Origin: Amblyornis subalaris
Lineage: Eukaryota; Chordata; Aves; Passeriformes; Ptilonorhynchidae
NCBI GenBank assembly: GCA_018881555.1
Contig: JACAXG010000326.1
Span: forward strand, 180,199 to 244,198
Direction: 5' to 3'
Length of the DNA: 64,000 bases
Under the pieces are notes generated by a model. It did no database searches. It was not told the DNA's origin and worked only from the letters and a program-made list of their open reading frames with translations. This document shows positions 31,205 to 42,408 of this stretch, piece by piece; position 1 is the first letter of the stretch, and each line of letters begins with the position of its first letter. The position numbers and the translations under genes are program-made.

Positions 31205-31983
31205 TGTCAAAGTCTGGACAAATTTAGAAGACTCGAAGAGCTTCCTCTGCAAAAGATAGGGTTCGAAACTCTCTTCTCCTCTCCTTATGAATTTCTCAGA
31301 GGAAAGTGAAAAAAACTTGTTTATTTAGCAAAACNCAGCTGCTGGGGGGGGCGGTGCACGCAGGTACTAGGGGAAGGGAAAAGAAATAAAAATAAAATGA
31401 ATAATGTTAGATAATAAACTTCTCGTGAGGAGGATAACCTGAATGAATTAGTGTCTTGAGTCTTTGGCAGGTGTGGTCTTCTGCTCTGTTTCTAGCTAGT
31501 TGCTTGAGTACGGAGTAGGCCCTGTCCAGGCCCGGGGGGTGTAGGCCCTGGAGAGATGGTATGTAGAACAGAGTCCAGTTGTCTGTTGTACAGTTCCAAA
31601 GGAAGAAAAAGAAAATATAGTCTTAGGAAAAAGAAACTCTCTTCTTCCCTTGCCTCAAGCAGAGGAGGGAAAAAGGTTAAAAGCAAATTTTAACTCTGTC
31701 TGAATTTCCCTCAGCTGAGAAAAAACCAGGCGAAAGCTCACAAGAAAAAGGTAAAGGGAAAAAAAGTGTCCCTTCGCCTCTAACTATAGAAAGCGACTGC
31801 CGAGATGTTCTCTCCTCAGAACCATAACATAGAGAGCTGATAAAGGTGAAAGAATGTAAATATCTTTCGAAGAAAACCAAAACATAGCTCCTGGCTTCTC
31901 GAGCCAGCTTAAAGACACAGAGTTAATACTTTTCATTAAGCAGGCGATTGGGATATATAGCATCATAAAGTCACTCCATGACA
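31205..31983 (-). repeat. 5' LTR of ERVL-B, unedited
   Basis: 779 bases from TGTCATGG (minus) to TTTGACA. It retains normal C content, in contrast to its partner LTR. Confidence 0.9.
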
Positions 31984-32685
31984 GATAGCATTCTAAAACT
32001 CCATTCCCCCCCCTCCTTAAGAATTTCTCAGAGGAAAGTGAAAAAAACTGTTTATTTAACAAAACCAGCTGCTGGGGGGGGTGCACGCAGGCACCAGGGG
32101 AAGGGAAAGGAAAATAATAATAAAAAAGGAATAATGTTAGATAATAAACCTCTCGTGGTGAAGACAACCTGGATAAATTCAGTCTTTTGTTTCCTGGGGG
32201 TAGTTTACTGCTCTGTCTCCCTCCAGGCCTAGGATGGTGCAGGCCTCTCTCCGGGCCCAGGGTGTAGGCCCCAGAGTTCAGTGGTCTGTTGTAAAGTTCC
32301 AAAGGAAGAACGGAAAAAACCACGGTCCCAGAAAAAAGCTGTCTTCTTTCCTTGCCTCAGGCAGAGGAGGGAGAAAGCCAAAAGTAAGTTTTAACTCCCT
32401 CCGATATCCCTCAGCTGAGTAAAAGCAGGGCGAAAGCTCACAGGAAAAAAAGGTAAAAAAGTAAAAAAAGTGTTCCCTTTGCCTTCAGCTACAGAAAAAG
32501 CAGCTGGTGAGAGTTCTCTCTTGAGAACCACAACACAGCTAGCGATAAAACCAGGAATGTAAACACCCTTGAAGAAAATCAAAACACAGTGCCTGGCTTC
32601 TCGAGCCAGCTTAAAGACACAGAGTTAATATTTTGCATTAAGCAGGCGATTGGGATATATAGCATCATAAAGTCACCCCAAGACA
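31984..32685 (-). repeat. 5' LTR of ERVL-A, main part
   Basis: Continues the LTR cut at 25386 (GATAG copy at 31984-31988). It ends AAGACA, followed by the CTCAA duplication at 32686-32690. Confidence 0.9.
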
Positions 32686-32807
32686 CTCAACTCATTAACC
32701 CTTTGTTAAATTTTCTCTCCTCTGTCCACTTGCAGAGCAGAGGAGAGTGAGTGAGTGAGCTGGCTTTTCGTGGGTGCCTGGTGTTTGGCCAGTGTCAAAT
32801 CACGACA
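32686..32807 (+). repeat. LTR-D copy 2, right piece
   Basis: Continuation of 17308-17741 after the ERVL-A insertion: CTCATTAACCCTTTGTTAAA through to a TCACGACA end. It matches the left end of the minus-strand copy at 62705. Confidence 0.8.
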
Positions 32808-34778
32808 AGTACCTTGCCTGGTTTTGCCTAGCCTACCCTTGCTTTGCTTCCCTTGCCTATGTCTGTCTTGCCTTGCCCTGCCTACGACTTCCTTGCTTTG
32901 CTTTGCCTTGCCTACCACACTTTACCTTGTCTTCCATGCAGGCAAGTAAATATAATTGAAGTGTAGGCAATTCTAGGCAAGTCAAGGGACAGGTAGGCAC
33001 GGCAAGACCAGTGAGGGGAAAGAAAATGGAGTGGTAGGCAAGAGAAGGCCCAGAAGGTGTAGGCAAGGATGGGCATAGGAAGGTAAGTCCAGTGATGGGG
33101 AGGCCAGGCAGGGACAGGAAGGGCCTTGCAAGGCAAGGCCATGGAGGAAAGCAGTAGGCAGGTCAAGGGTGGGGTATGGGCATGCAAGGGAATGCAAAGC
33201 AAGGCAGGGTTAGCAGGGCAAGGCAAGGAAACTTGGGTTTCCAAGGCAAGGCAAGGCAAGTGAGAGGTACATTCAAGGATTGCTGGCAGATGGAAGTGTC
33301 CAGGACAGACTGATCTGATCAGCCTTGGTCTCGAATGGACTGTCTCTAATCTGCACCTAAAACATTGGGGCTATGTGCTTTCATTCCTATGCAAAAAAAC
33401 TGTCATTCTGGTCCCGGAGGCCAAGGGTGAAATGTGGATTTCCTGTCCAAAATTTAACACATGCAAGGATTGGTGCCAGACAAAAGCTGCCCGGACAGAC
33501 GGGTCTGGCTGCATGTGACCTCCCCTGGGCTGCCTCTAACCAGCTCCTGAAACACTGGGGGAACATGAAGGCCTTGAGAGTCCTTGGAGGAGAATGCAGG
33601 GCAGGGCAAGGCCAGGAAATGTCAGGAGAAAAGGAGTATTGAATTCAAGGTGGGGGAGGGGTTCAAAGCCAAGGCAAGCAAAGTGGTGGCTTTGCAAGGC
33701 AAGGCAAGGGAGAGGTAGCCAAGGCAATGAGAGTCCTAGAAGGAGAAGGAAAGACAAGGCTGGACTTGGACAATTGGGTAGGGAAGACAAGGTGGTGGAT
33801 GGGTGAGCAATTCAATGCAAGGCAGTGGAGGGAAGGAAGGCCGAGGGAAAGCTACAGAAGGGACAGTAAAGAAAATGCAAGGCATGGGGAAGCAAGGCAG
33901 AGCAAAGGAATGGTAAGAAATGGCAAGGAAATGCAAGGTTGGGTAGGAAAGGCAAGGCAAGGAAGGGATAAGCAACACAATGGGTGTCCTAAGAGGAACA
34001 GTCCATGCACGGCAAGGCTAGGAAAAAAGTGGTAGGGAAGTCAAGGTGGGGGATAGGTGAGCAAGGCAATGCAAGGCAATGGAACGGTATGAAGGGCAAG
34101 GGAAGGACACAGATGTGTCAGGAAGGCAAAGGAAGGGATAGTCAGGAATAACAAGGAAATGCAAGGATTGGTCCCAGACAAAAGCTTCCCAGACATGTCT
34201 GGCTGCATGTGAGCTACTCTGAGATGTTTCTCAGGTGCTCCTGAAACACTTAGGCCATGTGAGGGTCTTGAGAGTCTCAGGAGGAGCATGCAGGGCAAGG
34301 CAAGGCTGGGAAATGCCAGGAGAAAAGGAGTTTTGAATTCCAGATGGGAGAGGGCTCAGCAAGGTAATGCAAGGCAAGGGAGGGATTCAAAGGCAAGGAG
34401 AGGCAACTGGTGGCTTGGCAAGGCAAGGCAAGGGAGAGACAGGCAAGGCAATGAGAGTCCTAGAAGGAGAAGGAAAGGCAAGGCTGGACCTGGACAACTG
34501 GGTAGGGAAGACAAGGTGGGGGATGGGTGAGCAATTCAATGCAAGGCAGTGGATGGCTGGAACAGTCAAGAAGGACGCAGATGGGTCAGGAAGGCAAAGG
34601 AAGGGAAAGTAAGGAATGGCAAGGAAATGCAAACGAGGTATAAGCCTGGCAAGGCAAGGCCATGGAGGAAAGCAGTAAGCAGGTCAAGGGTGGGGCATGG
34701 GCATGCAAGGAAATGCAAGGCAAGGCAGGGTTAGCAGGACAAGCAAAGGAAACTGTTGGGTTTCCAAGGCAAGGCAAG
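32808..34778. repeat. GGCAA-rich higher-order satellite, block 1
   Basis: Built from GGCAA/AAGGC pentamers within a longer unit. Landmark phrases such as GAGTCCTAGAAGGAGAAGGAAAGGCAAG recur at 33727 and 34450 (723 bases apart), and CAAGGATTGGTGCCAGACAAAAGC near 33460 and 34160. Bases 32808-32935 carry the pentamer in reverse orientation (TTGCC). Frames in it are chance. Confidence 0.85.
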
Positions 34779-36260
34779 TGTCAAGGGTTAACCTGGAGGC
34801 AAACTCCGGATCCCCATGCTATATTCATCAGAGGAGAGGAGATGGCAGAAACAGGCTACAAGCTTGGAAAATGATTAAATAATTTTATTCACTAACTCTA
34901 CTAATAGAAAGAATAATAATAATAAAAATATTAAGGCATAATGTACAAATATCATTCTCCTCCCAATACATTCCAACCTTTCTCACTGATCACGCAAAGG
35001 ACATAAACATGAGATTCTGATCTTATGATTAAGAGTTCTTATTCCCACTTTATGGGACAAGGAGTTCGCTCTGTGGTGTAGTGGGATCCATCCCACGGAA
35101 GATAGCTCCCTACAGAGTGTCTTCAGCATGGTTCCAAACCTTCCAGAAACACCACAGCTCGCCCTGGTTTTTGCAGTCGTGTATCCTCTCTCCCACAATA
35201 CTCTCAGCCGTTTGTGGGTCACAAGAAAAGTCTAATGGGGTTAAACATTTAAGAATAAGTCATTCCAGCCTAAAGGCAGCAAAGGTACAGTCTCCTGCTT
35301 TTGCTCATAAGCTCCAAAATCTGCAAACTTCATCTGTACACAACATAAAATATTCTTATCTTAGGCTGTGAAATTCAAATTCCCCCATGTCTCATACTGT
35401 GATTTATAGAAAAATTTAGTTTGGCATTATTCCAGATCACACAGCTCAGCTCACAGAAAAAGGTGAATCCCGATGTTCTTAAAGATGGCTTCTTCTCTGG
35501 CACTTCCTGCCACTTCTGTCTTCTCTTCTGTTAGGCTGCTGGTTGCCATATCTAGTCTTTCATGTGACTGCTTTCCTTTCTCTCTAGTTTAGAGAAGAAG
35601 TTAATATTTGCAGAAAATGCCTACAGAAGTATTTGTAACAGTTTTACATGCTCCCGTCAGATAATTTCAGCTGTGTCCTCCCCCTTTAAATCATACGGCT
35701 ACGTCTCTGGTCTGTATCAGCAAAGCAGCTTCTCCCCCTCCCAGCTGCGGCATCTGCACCGGCAGCCATCCAAATTTCAACAAGTCTATTGGCTGCTAAT
35801 TAATTACTGCACTTTGCTTTATCTGCAACAGCAAGGTCACCCTTTGATCTCACCCATCCACCTCCGAAAGGGAAAAGGAGGGGTCTTTCTCTCTGCAAAT
35901 CTCAGCTTCTCTGCTTAGTTTGGCTCGGCTTAGCTGCTTCTCTACTTGGCCTTGGTCCGGATGGCAATAGACCAGCTCCTCTTGGGTCCAAACAGCGCGG
36001 GACTGGTGGAGTGAGGACGGGACCCCCCCCGGGCCCCCCGGGCCATGGGGCCCTGGCCCGGGGGGGGTGGGGGGGAGAGGCCACTGCTGCTCGGCAGCAG
36101 GGAGCAAGAGAGCAAGGAAGCAAGTAAGTGTCACTTCCTGGGTGGTTTTTTATAACATTCCTTTCCACAGAGATGTCACATGAAATCAAGTGGCTCAGAG
36201 AACTGTCCTTCACCTGTTTTAACCAATCAGATTTGTCTCACACCGGCTCAAACCATGACA
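34779..36260 (-). repeat. Solo LTR-C, 1482 bases
   Basis: Edges are TGTCAAGGG and ACCATGACA, flanked by GCAAG (34774-34778 and 36261-36265). It contains a TAATAATAATAA run near 34908 and a G/C homopolymer patch near 36020-36070. The sense strand is minus, judged from the copy at 22113. Confidence 0.85.
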
Positions 36261-36961
36261 GCAAGGTATGTGAGAGCTACATTCAAGGATTCCTGGTAGA
36301 TGAAATCAGCCAGGACAGACTGGGCTGTCTGGCCTTGATCTCGAATGGGCTGTCTCTAATCTGCACCTAAAACATTGGGGCTATGTGCTTTCCTTCCTAT
36401 GCAAAAGAACTGTCATTCTGGTCCCAGAGCCCAATGGCAAAATGTGGATTTCCTGTCCAAAATTTAACACATGCAAGGATTGGTGCCTGGACAAAAGCTG
36501 CCCAGATAGATGGGTCTGGCTGCATGTGAGCTACCATGGGCTGCCTCTCAGGTGCTCCTGAAATGCTGGGCATACGTGAGGGCCTTGAGAATCCCAGGAG
36601 GAAGAGACAGTACAAGGCAAGGGTGGGAAATTCCAAGAGAAAAGGGGTCTTGAGTTCAAGGTGGGGGACAGGTCAGCAAGATAATGCCAGGCAAGGGAGG
36701 GGCTCAAAGGCAAGGCAAGGAAACTGGTGGCTTTGCAAGGCAAGGCAATGCAGAGGCAGGCAAGGCAATGACGGTCCTAGAAGGAGAAGGAAAGGCAAGG
36801 CTGGACCTGGACAATTGGGTAGGGAAGTCAAAGTGGGGGATGGGTGAGCAATTCAATGCAAGGCACTGGAATGGTAGGAAGGGCAAGGGGAGGATATGGA
36901 TGGGTCAGGAAGGAAAAGGAAGGGATAGTCAGTAATGGCAAGGAAATACAAGGTTGAGTAG
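36261..36961. repeat. GGCAA-rich satellite, block 2
   Basis: Continues block 1 after the solo LTR. It repeats the same landmark phrases (36473, 36767). It is interrupted at AGTAG (36957-36961) by ERV-J. Confidence 0.85.
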
Positions 36962-37694
36962 TGTGGCGAGGCAGTCCCCCAAGTCAAGAAGGTTATCTGC
37001 TCTTTTGCATAAACCAGAAAGATCTCTCCCTTTTCCATGGCCTCGCAGACGCATAGACGCCAGGCTGATATGACAGTGAACGACTGCTGTAAAGAGAGAT
37101 TATGCTGGTATTTTTATGGCTCGTAGACACCAGACTGTGCAAGGTATAAAAGATTCACTCTGACACACACAAGTTGGAAAAAAATCCTCTATACACCTCA
37201 AAGTGTGAGAGGAAATGGACCCCTCAAGCTGGGACGCTGGCTTTGAGTAATTCTCTTCTGGAAGTTGAGTGAAAAAAGCCTCAGCACACCATACCATTCA
37301 GGTTTGGTAAGTCATATGAGCTTCTAGACTATACTATTCCTTGACTAGTCATTGTATTGATCTATATTGTGCACTGTATAACTCACTAGTGAAACCTCTT
37401 GTTACCCTGTGTAGGTAGCAATTGGCATATTTGAGCCTATTACTGACGGTGGCACAGTGTTTATTAATATCCCTTTTGTTTTATCCCTGTGTAGTAATAG
37501 TCTGTTTTAAGTCTTATGTCTGTTTTGTGTCTATTAATAAATAATTCATTCTATAATAAACCGAATCAGCCATTATTAAAGAACTTATGAATGAGAGTGG
37601 ATCTTGGGGTGCTGACCATCCTCAATAATGTAACTGCCTGCTGCCAGAGGCAAAAGGCAGGAACTGATTTAACCCACATATTCCATTCGTAACA
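36962..37694 (+). repeat. 5' LTR of ERV-J
   Basis: 733 bases, TGTGGCGAGG to CATTCGTAACA, with TATAAAAG near 37145 and AATAAA signals near 37540-37560. Confidence 0.85.
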
Positions 37695-37697
37695 TTT

Positions 37698-37715
37698 TGG
37701 CATAATCGGCAGGAT
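37698..37715 (+). promoter_or_regulatory. Primer-binding site of ERV-J
   Basis: TGGCATAATCGGCAGGAT, four bases after the LTR. The tRNA was not recognised. Confidence 0.6.
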
Positions 37716-38740
37716 GATGGCAAATGATTCAATAAATCAGACTAAAAACTTATGAAACTATTTACAGTTACACAGTGTTAATCCTCTTCCAGTATACCGC
37801 TGGTTTGAGTGGGACAAAATCCAAAAAATCATAAATGAACAGCAAGAATCGCTGGCAGATAAAAATGGAGAAAACATAATTTCTTATGCACTTGCATTAT
37901 GTTTAAAATCTGCTTGCCAATGGCGGGAACAAATGATAAGAGAACATGACAAATTAAAACAAGAGCTAAAAGAATCCAAAGAAAAAACAAAAACCTTGGA
38001 AGAAAAATTGAAATTAGCATCATTAAAAAACCCCAACTCTGTGAATGTTAAAAAAATCCCAGAATTAACAACATCACATGGGGATGAGAATCATAATACT
38101 CAGGAAAACTCTGATAAAATTGGTAATACAAATGTTGAATTAGATTCTGACGAAAGCACAGAAACCCTACCTCTTAAAGAGGAAGAGATTCCAAAACTTA
38201 AATTGAAATCCATAATTAAAACAGAACTCTTCGATGAACCCCAAAGTGATCAGAAAAAAAAATATAGTCACAACATTTCCCTATAATTCCCTACCATCAA
38301 CAAATCTCCAGGAAAAATATGGACAAACGGTAAAGGAAACAGAAACTGGATATTTATGGAGAATTTGTTTCACAGGGAAAAATGGAATATTATTAAATAA
38401 TATAAAATCTTTAAATTCTGGAATGTGAGTATCCTATTACCTCATAAGCCAGACCCTCCTGACTTAATAATTACACACTGGGCAGGAGGAACAAATATAA
38501 AAAAAGGGGAACGTATTACCCCTATGCAGCCAACTAAAAATATCTCTGCTGCTGCTACAAAAACCAGCTGTTTGCAAGCACAACACAAACATGCAAATGC
38601 TAGTATTCCAACCTCTGCAGACGTGGATCTTAAATTATTAAAACCGTTGCTGAGAGAAACCCTAACTGTGCTCCGAGTAGTGGGGGGGAAAAGCGGCAAT
38701 TCAAACACCTCACACAGAAAGAAAACCCCCGAAACCTAAC
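37714..38740 (+). pseudogene. gag: ERV-J gag-like gene, broken
   Basis: The frame starts at ATG 37714 or 37717, has a stop near 37755, and continues as an open stretch to 38286. It contains VYRWFEWDKIQKIINEQQE, ALCLKSACQW, then a strongly charged coiled coil (residues about 5-25 of the piece starting 37933) and an acidic Ser/Glu-rich tail. After a frame change comes TGYLWRICFTGKNGILL (near 38345-38400), a stop where Trp is expected, and a ITHWAGGTN segment (38470). A Gag role is inferred from its place after the primer site. No catalytic or zinc motif is seen. Confidence 0.5.
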
Positions 38741-41315
38741 ACTCCTTAACAGCAGAGAAAGCAAACACACCTAAAGACTAGATAACTTGTAAGCCAGCTT
38801 TCCCACATTCCTGCATTTCAACAACTTCTAATCACCTCTAATATTCCTTCAAAAGCCAAAAGCTAAAGTTAAATTTTAAAAGAAATAAAATTAAAATTAG
38901 TTAAGCTAACTCTAATAAAAAATGTTACCTATTACACTACTAAAATCTGTTTTAATATAATTAAGATTTTAAAACAAAACATTATATTTAAAATACATTT
39001 TACTTACAACTCTTGTTTGACTAATAAAAAGACAAACAGAAGCCAGTATTTACACATAAATAACAATTTATATAAGTGACTGCCTTCAGCTAAATACCAA
39101 ATTCCCTCCAAAAGGTGAAACTCCTGAAACTAATATATATACACGAATTACCTCTATGTGTGTGTGTGTGTGTGGCAGCCAAGAGAACAGCTTCAGAGAT
39201 GCAAATTGACACTGCTAAAGAAAAAGATAAACAATAGAAACTCCTCCTGCCTGAGGGAGAAATTAAACCAATTTTCTCTGTCTTCAAACCCCAAACTCTG
39301 CCTGCTTGCAAAGATGAAATTTAAATACCAAAAGCAAAGCCAATACTAATATCTCACTCTGCAGCAGAATTGGTTAATGAATACCCCTGCATTTGTAGAA
39401 ATACAGGGCAATAACTCTGAATGTTGGAACAAGAGTACAGATAATAAAAGAAAGACTGGGAAGTGTACCAGTGAGAAAATTGAAAGTTGTAATACTGGTA
39501 GTAAAAAGAAAGACAAAAGACAGTGTATAATTGATTCGTATGATTATCCGGGCTGGTGCCACATGGTGATAGTGTAAGTGAAAGTGTTAGATTGGCAAGT
39601 GAATGAAAAAGAAAAATTTTAGCAAGAAAAACTTAAATGGTTGTCTTTGCAGACTCATTCTAAACTCATACAAAAAACCCAAACGTTACAAACCTATTGT
39701 ACCATACTAAAAAACCTTATTTTTGCAGCACAAAGCAAAGACTAACCATTGACCAAGAAGGTGTCTAAAGTACTTTTATACAGTGTTCCCAGTGCCAACT
39801 AAAACTTAGATAAAACCATCCAAACCTAACACCATCCTACATATCAAAAAAATAACAAAACTCTCTGGTTAACTTGGCAAATAAGTTATATTAAACCTCT
39901 AAACCATTTAAAAATTACAAATAATTACCACTAAAAACAAGCATGCTAATGCAAAACCTACTATTTCAAAACTCAATAACTAATTTTTTTTCAGTCTCCC
40001 TGTCCTGAACTCTATAAAGTCACACTCTCACCTCTGTGAAAGTTTGACTTTGAAACAAAATAAGTTTCTCAATGAAGCCTCGCAAACTACTCCTGCACTG
40101 CCCCTTCTGACAACAGTGAGAGGAGCGCTGAGTTTACAACTAGAGGCCAGAGACGAAACTGCTGCCACAACACTCTGGGGGAAACATACCTATTATTGCT
40201 TAAGTTCGGTTGTTTTAATTTCTTTAATAACCTTGAATGTTTGAGTATACCCTCACTAGACAAAAGCTAGGTGTGTATCCAGATGTGGAACAAGAAACCA
40301 TTCAAGCAACAATGAAAAGACTTCACTACCTGCACGGCTTTGAAAACTACAAATGGAAACCCCTGAACTCCTGTAAGCGAAAACCAGCTCTGAACCCAGA
40401 AAAACCAATACTGGACTGCACAATAACTGTTAATTATTGTTAATAATTATTGTTAATAAATTTTATTGTTAATAAATGTTAATTATAGTATTATCTACAT
40501 TTTTATGTTTACAAATCAATGTTTGCAACAATACAGCATGGCTAATCAGCCATCCCAACAAAAACTGACAATGTTGATTTTTCTAAACACACATACAGCA
40601 AATATTACCTAACCCTTGGAAAGGGGAATTCACACGTAAAACTAATGCAAACTGTAACACTGATAACAAATTGCAACAATTACTAGATTTGTTCTCAGTT
40701 GTCCATTCATTTCATGAAAGTATTCAAATAATGGGAATTCCACCCCAAACATATTTTTAAAAGCCTTCCTCCAGCTGAAGTGATACTACTTCTGGAAGGA
40801 AAAACAAATCAAAACTTGATAATACAATCAGTGCTTTGCAACTTACCAACCTTTCAAAGGTAATTAAACAAAGTTACATGGCTTTGGATTTACTTTTAAC
40901 ATCCAAAGGTGGTGTATGCACAGTTTTCAACACCAGTCACTGTGTATACTGAAATCAGTCCCTGAAAATACAAACTGATCTAAAGAAAAATACTAAAATT
41001 TTTCATGAAATGCGAAAGAATCAAGAAAAAATATATTTAAGTAAATACCCTCATGGATTCTTAATCTAAATATAACCATGAGAAAATTGATGGGCATAAC
41101 ATCAATACCTAGTATATGAACTCTATTTCAAATTTACAAAATTGTATCTGCCAAAATGCGTAAATCTAACAAAACCAACTTTCTCTAAATCTTAGAAATA
41201 GATACTGTTTACTATTATAACACTAGATAGTCTGATGACCTTTAGTTTTTTTTCAATTGTATATATTTGTAGTCTTGTATAAGTATTATTTAGAACGTTT
41301 GTATGTTCACTCTAG
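38741..41315 (+). other. AT-rich interior of ERV-J, no readable gene
   Basis: A-rich and notably G-poor on the plus strand. Short frames only (none above 73 codons). A GTGTGT run lies at 39157-39173. No retroviral enzyme motif was found by eye. It is probably the decayed or deleted pol region. Confidence 0.5.
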
Positions 41316-41467
41316 TTGTCTCAGTGAGCAAAAGAATTTTTAAATTCTCACATAAACATAGAGTCAATTTTATATACACCTGCCTACCTCCTCAGAACAA
41401 GGCATAAAATTGTACTAAATAAAAAGAACAGTTAAGTTTCACTGCATCTTTGATTTCACTGAGACAA
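41316..41467. mobile_element. Small element with inverted ends
   Basis: TTGTCTCAGTGA at the left and its complement TCACTGAGACAA at the right (41456-41467), each flanked by CTAG (41312-41315, 41468-41471). It could be a 152-base MITE-like element with a CTAG or TA target, or simply a 16-base inverted repeat. Confidence 0.4.
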
Positions 41468-41557
41468 CTAGGTCATTCCATGATATTTAAATGTTTATAT
41501 TATTGTGAAATTGTTTAACCCTTAATATATTAACCAAAAGCATGTAGAATATTAAGC

Positions 41558-42064
41558 TGTCGCTTTTCCCCGCCCTTGCTTGTATCCAGCTGGGGCCGGA
41601 GCGACCTGCTGGGTTTTTCTCAGTCCACAGAAGCTGACAGCTTTTCACTGCAGGCAGTTTCACAGAGGCAGCAGTGAAGGCAAAAGGAATGAGAGAGACG
41701 GACTTCTGCAACTGATATTCCAAGTTTTATTTTTCTCTGCCCTGGAGGACAGGGTGCATTTCTTGAAGGGAGTTAGCAGAGAGACCCCTACCCGCTCTGT
41801 CTCTGCTGCTTTAAGGGGTAGGGATAACAGAGTGTAACCAATCCGAGTAGAGATACATGAGAGAAAACCAATGAAACATCTCAGAGGAGGAACAAATTTA
41901 AACTGGCTAATCACATTATAGTTAGAGGGAATTTCAAATCAAGCTAACCTGTTACAAAGCTTAAGGTTCTGTGACGGAGGGGAAACGTAAAGTGAGTGAC
42001 ATCTAGGGAATGTTGCTATGTGGCAGACTGCTCTTTTGATAACTAAGAATGCAGCACAGCAGCA
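41558..42064 (-). repeat. Solo LTR-K copy 1
   Basis: 507 bases, TGTCGCTTTT to GCACAGCAGCA, flanked by TTAAGC (41552-41557 and 42065-42070). It is nearly identical to 60473-60980. The minus orientation is inferred from an AATAAAAC complement near 41728. Confidence 0.85.
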
Positions 42065-42408
42065 TTAAGCTTCACCAGAAAAAGATACTGAACTAAGAAA
42101 AATGAATGGAGGGGAAGAAGTGACTAACTCCCTACTGAATTCCTTCAACTACTGCAACCAAGAAACTATCTCCACAAACTTTTACCTCATCCTTCTATAA
42201 TTTCAAAACTCAAGAGATGGAGCACACCCTAATCTACACAGACTAATCAGTGAATTATTATAAACACTCTAAACGTACTGTTTTATCTAATCATTACAAT
42301 TCCTTTGTTTATCAATAATCATTTTACATATATTGTACATCACATAATACATAAAATATATAAACTAAAACAACAACAAATACTTCTTATCAAAATCAAT
42401 AACACCTG

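Larger units (their letters stand above)
25387..31983 (-). mobile_element. ERVL-B: nearly complete ERVL, hypermutated
   Basis: Two LTRs (25387-26157 and 31205-31983) bracket integrase, RNase H, reverse transcriptase, protease and gag in the same order as ERVL-A. It is flanked by GATAG, and the ERVL-A LTR continues on both sides. Its 3' part has lost almost all plus-strand C to T. Its primer-binding site is truncated: the sense strand goes from TTTGGTG straight to the A-rich leader. Confidence 0.92.
17742..32685 (-). mobile_element. ERVL-A: class III ERV with a nested ERVL
   Basis: Complete by structure: 3' LTR (17742-18550), polypurine tract, integrase, RNase H, reverse transcriptase, protease, gag, primer site (25263-25280) and 5' LTR (25288-25386 plus 31989-32685). 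It is flanked by CTCAA. There is no envelope. Nested in it are an LTR-C piece (22113-23497) and ERVL-B (25387-31983). Class III is assigned from the integrase and reverse transcriptase motifs. Many frames are broken. Confidence 0.9.

Noticed and set aside
32808..34778. CRISPR array
   Set aside because: The repeats are contiguous pentamers without unique spacers, in a eukaryotic setting.
32857..34882. Many frames of 60-115 codons rich in Gly/Lys/Gln/Ala or Pro/Leu
   Set aside because: They lie on both strands of the GGCAA satellite and encode its pentamer repeat; they are not genes.
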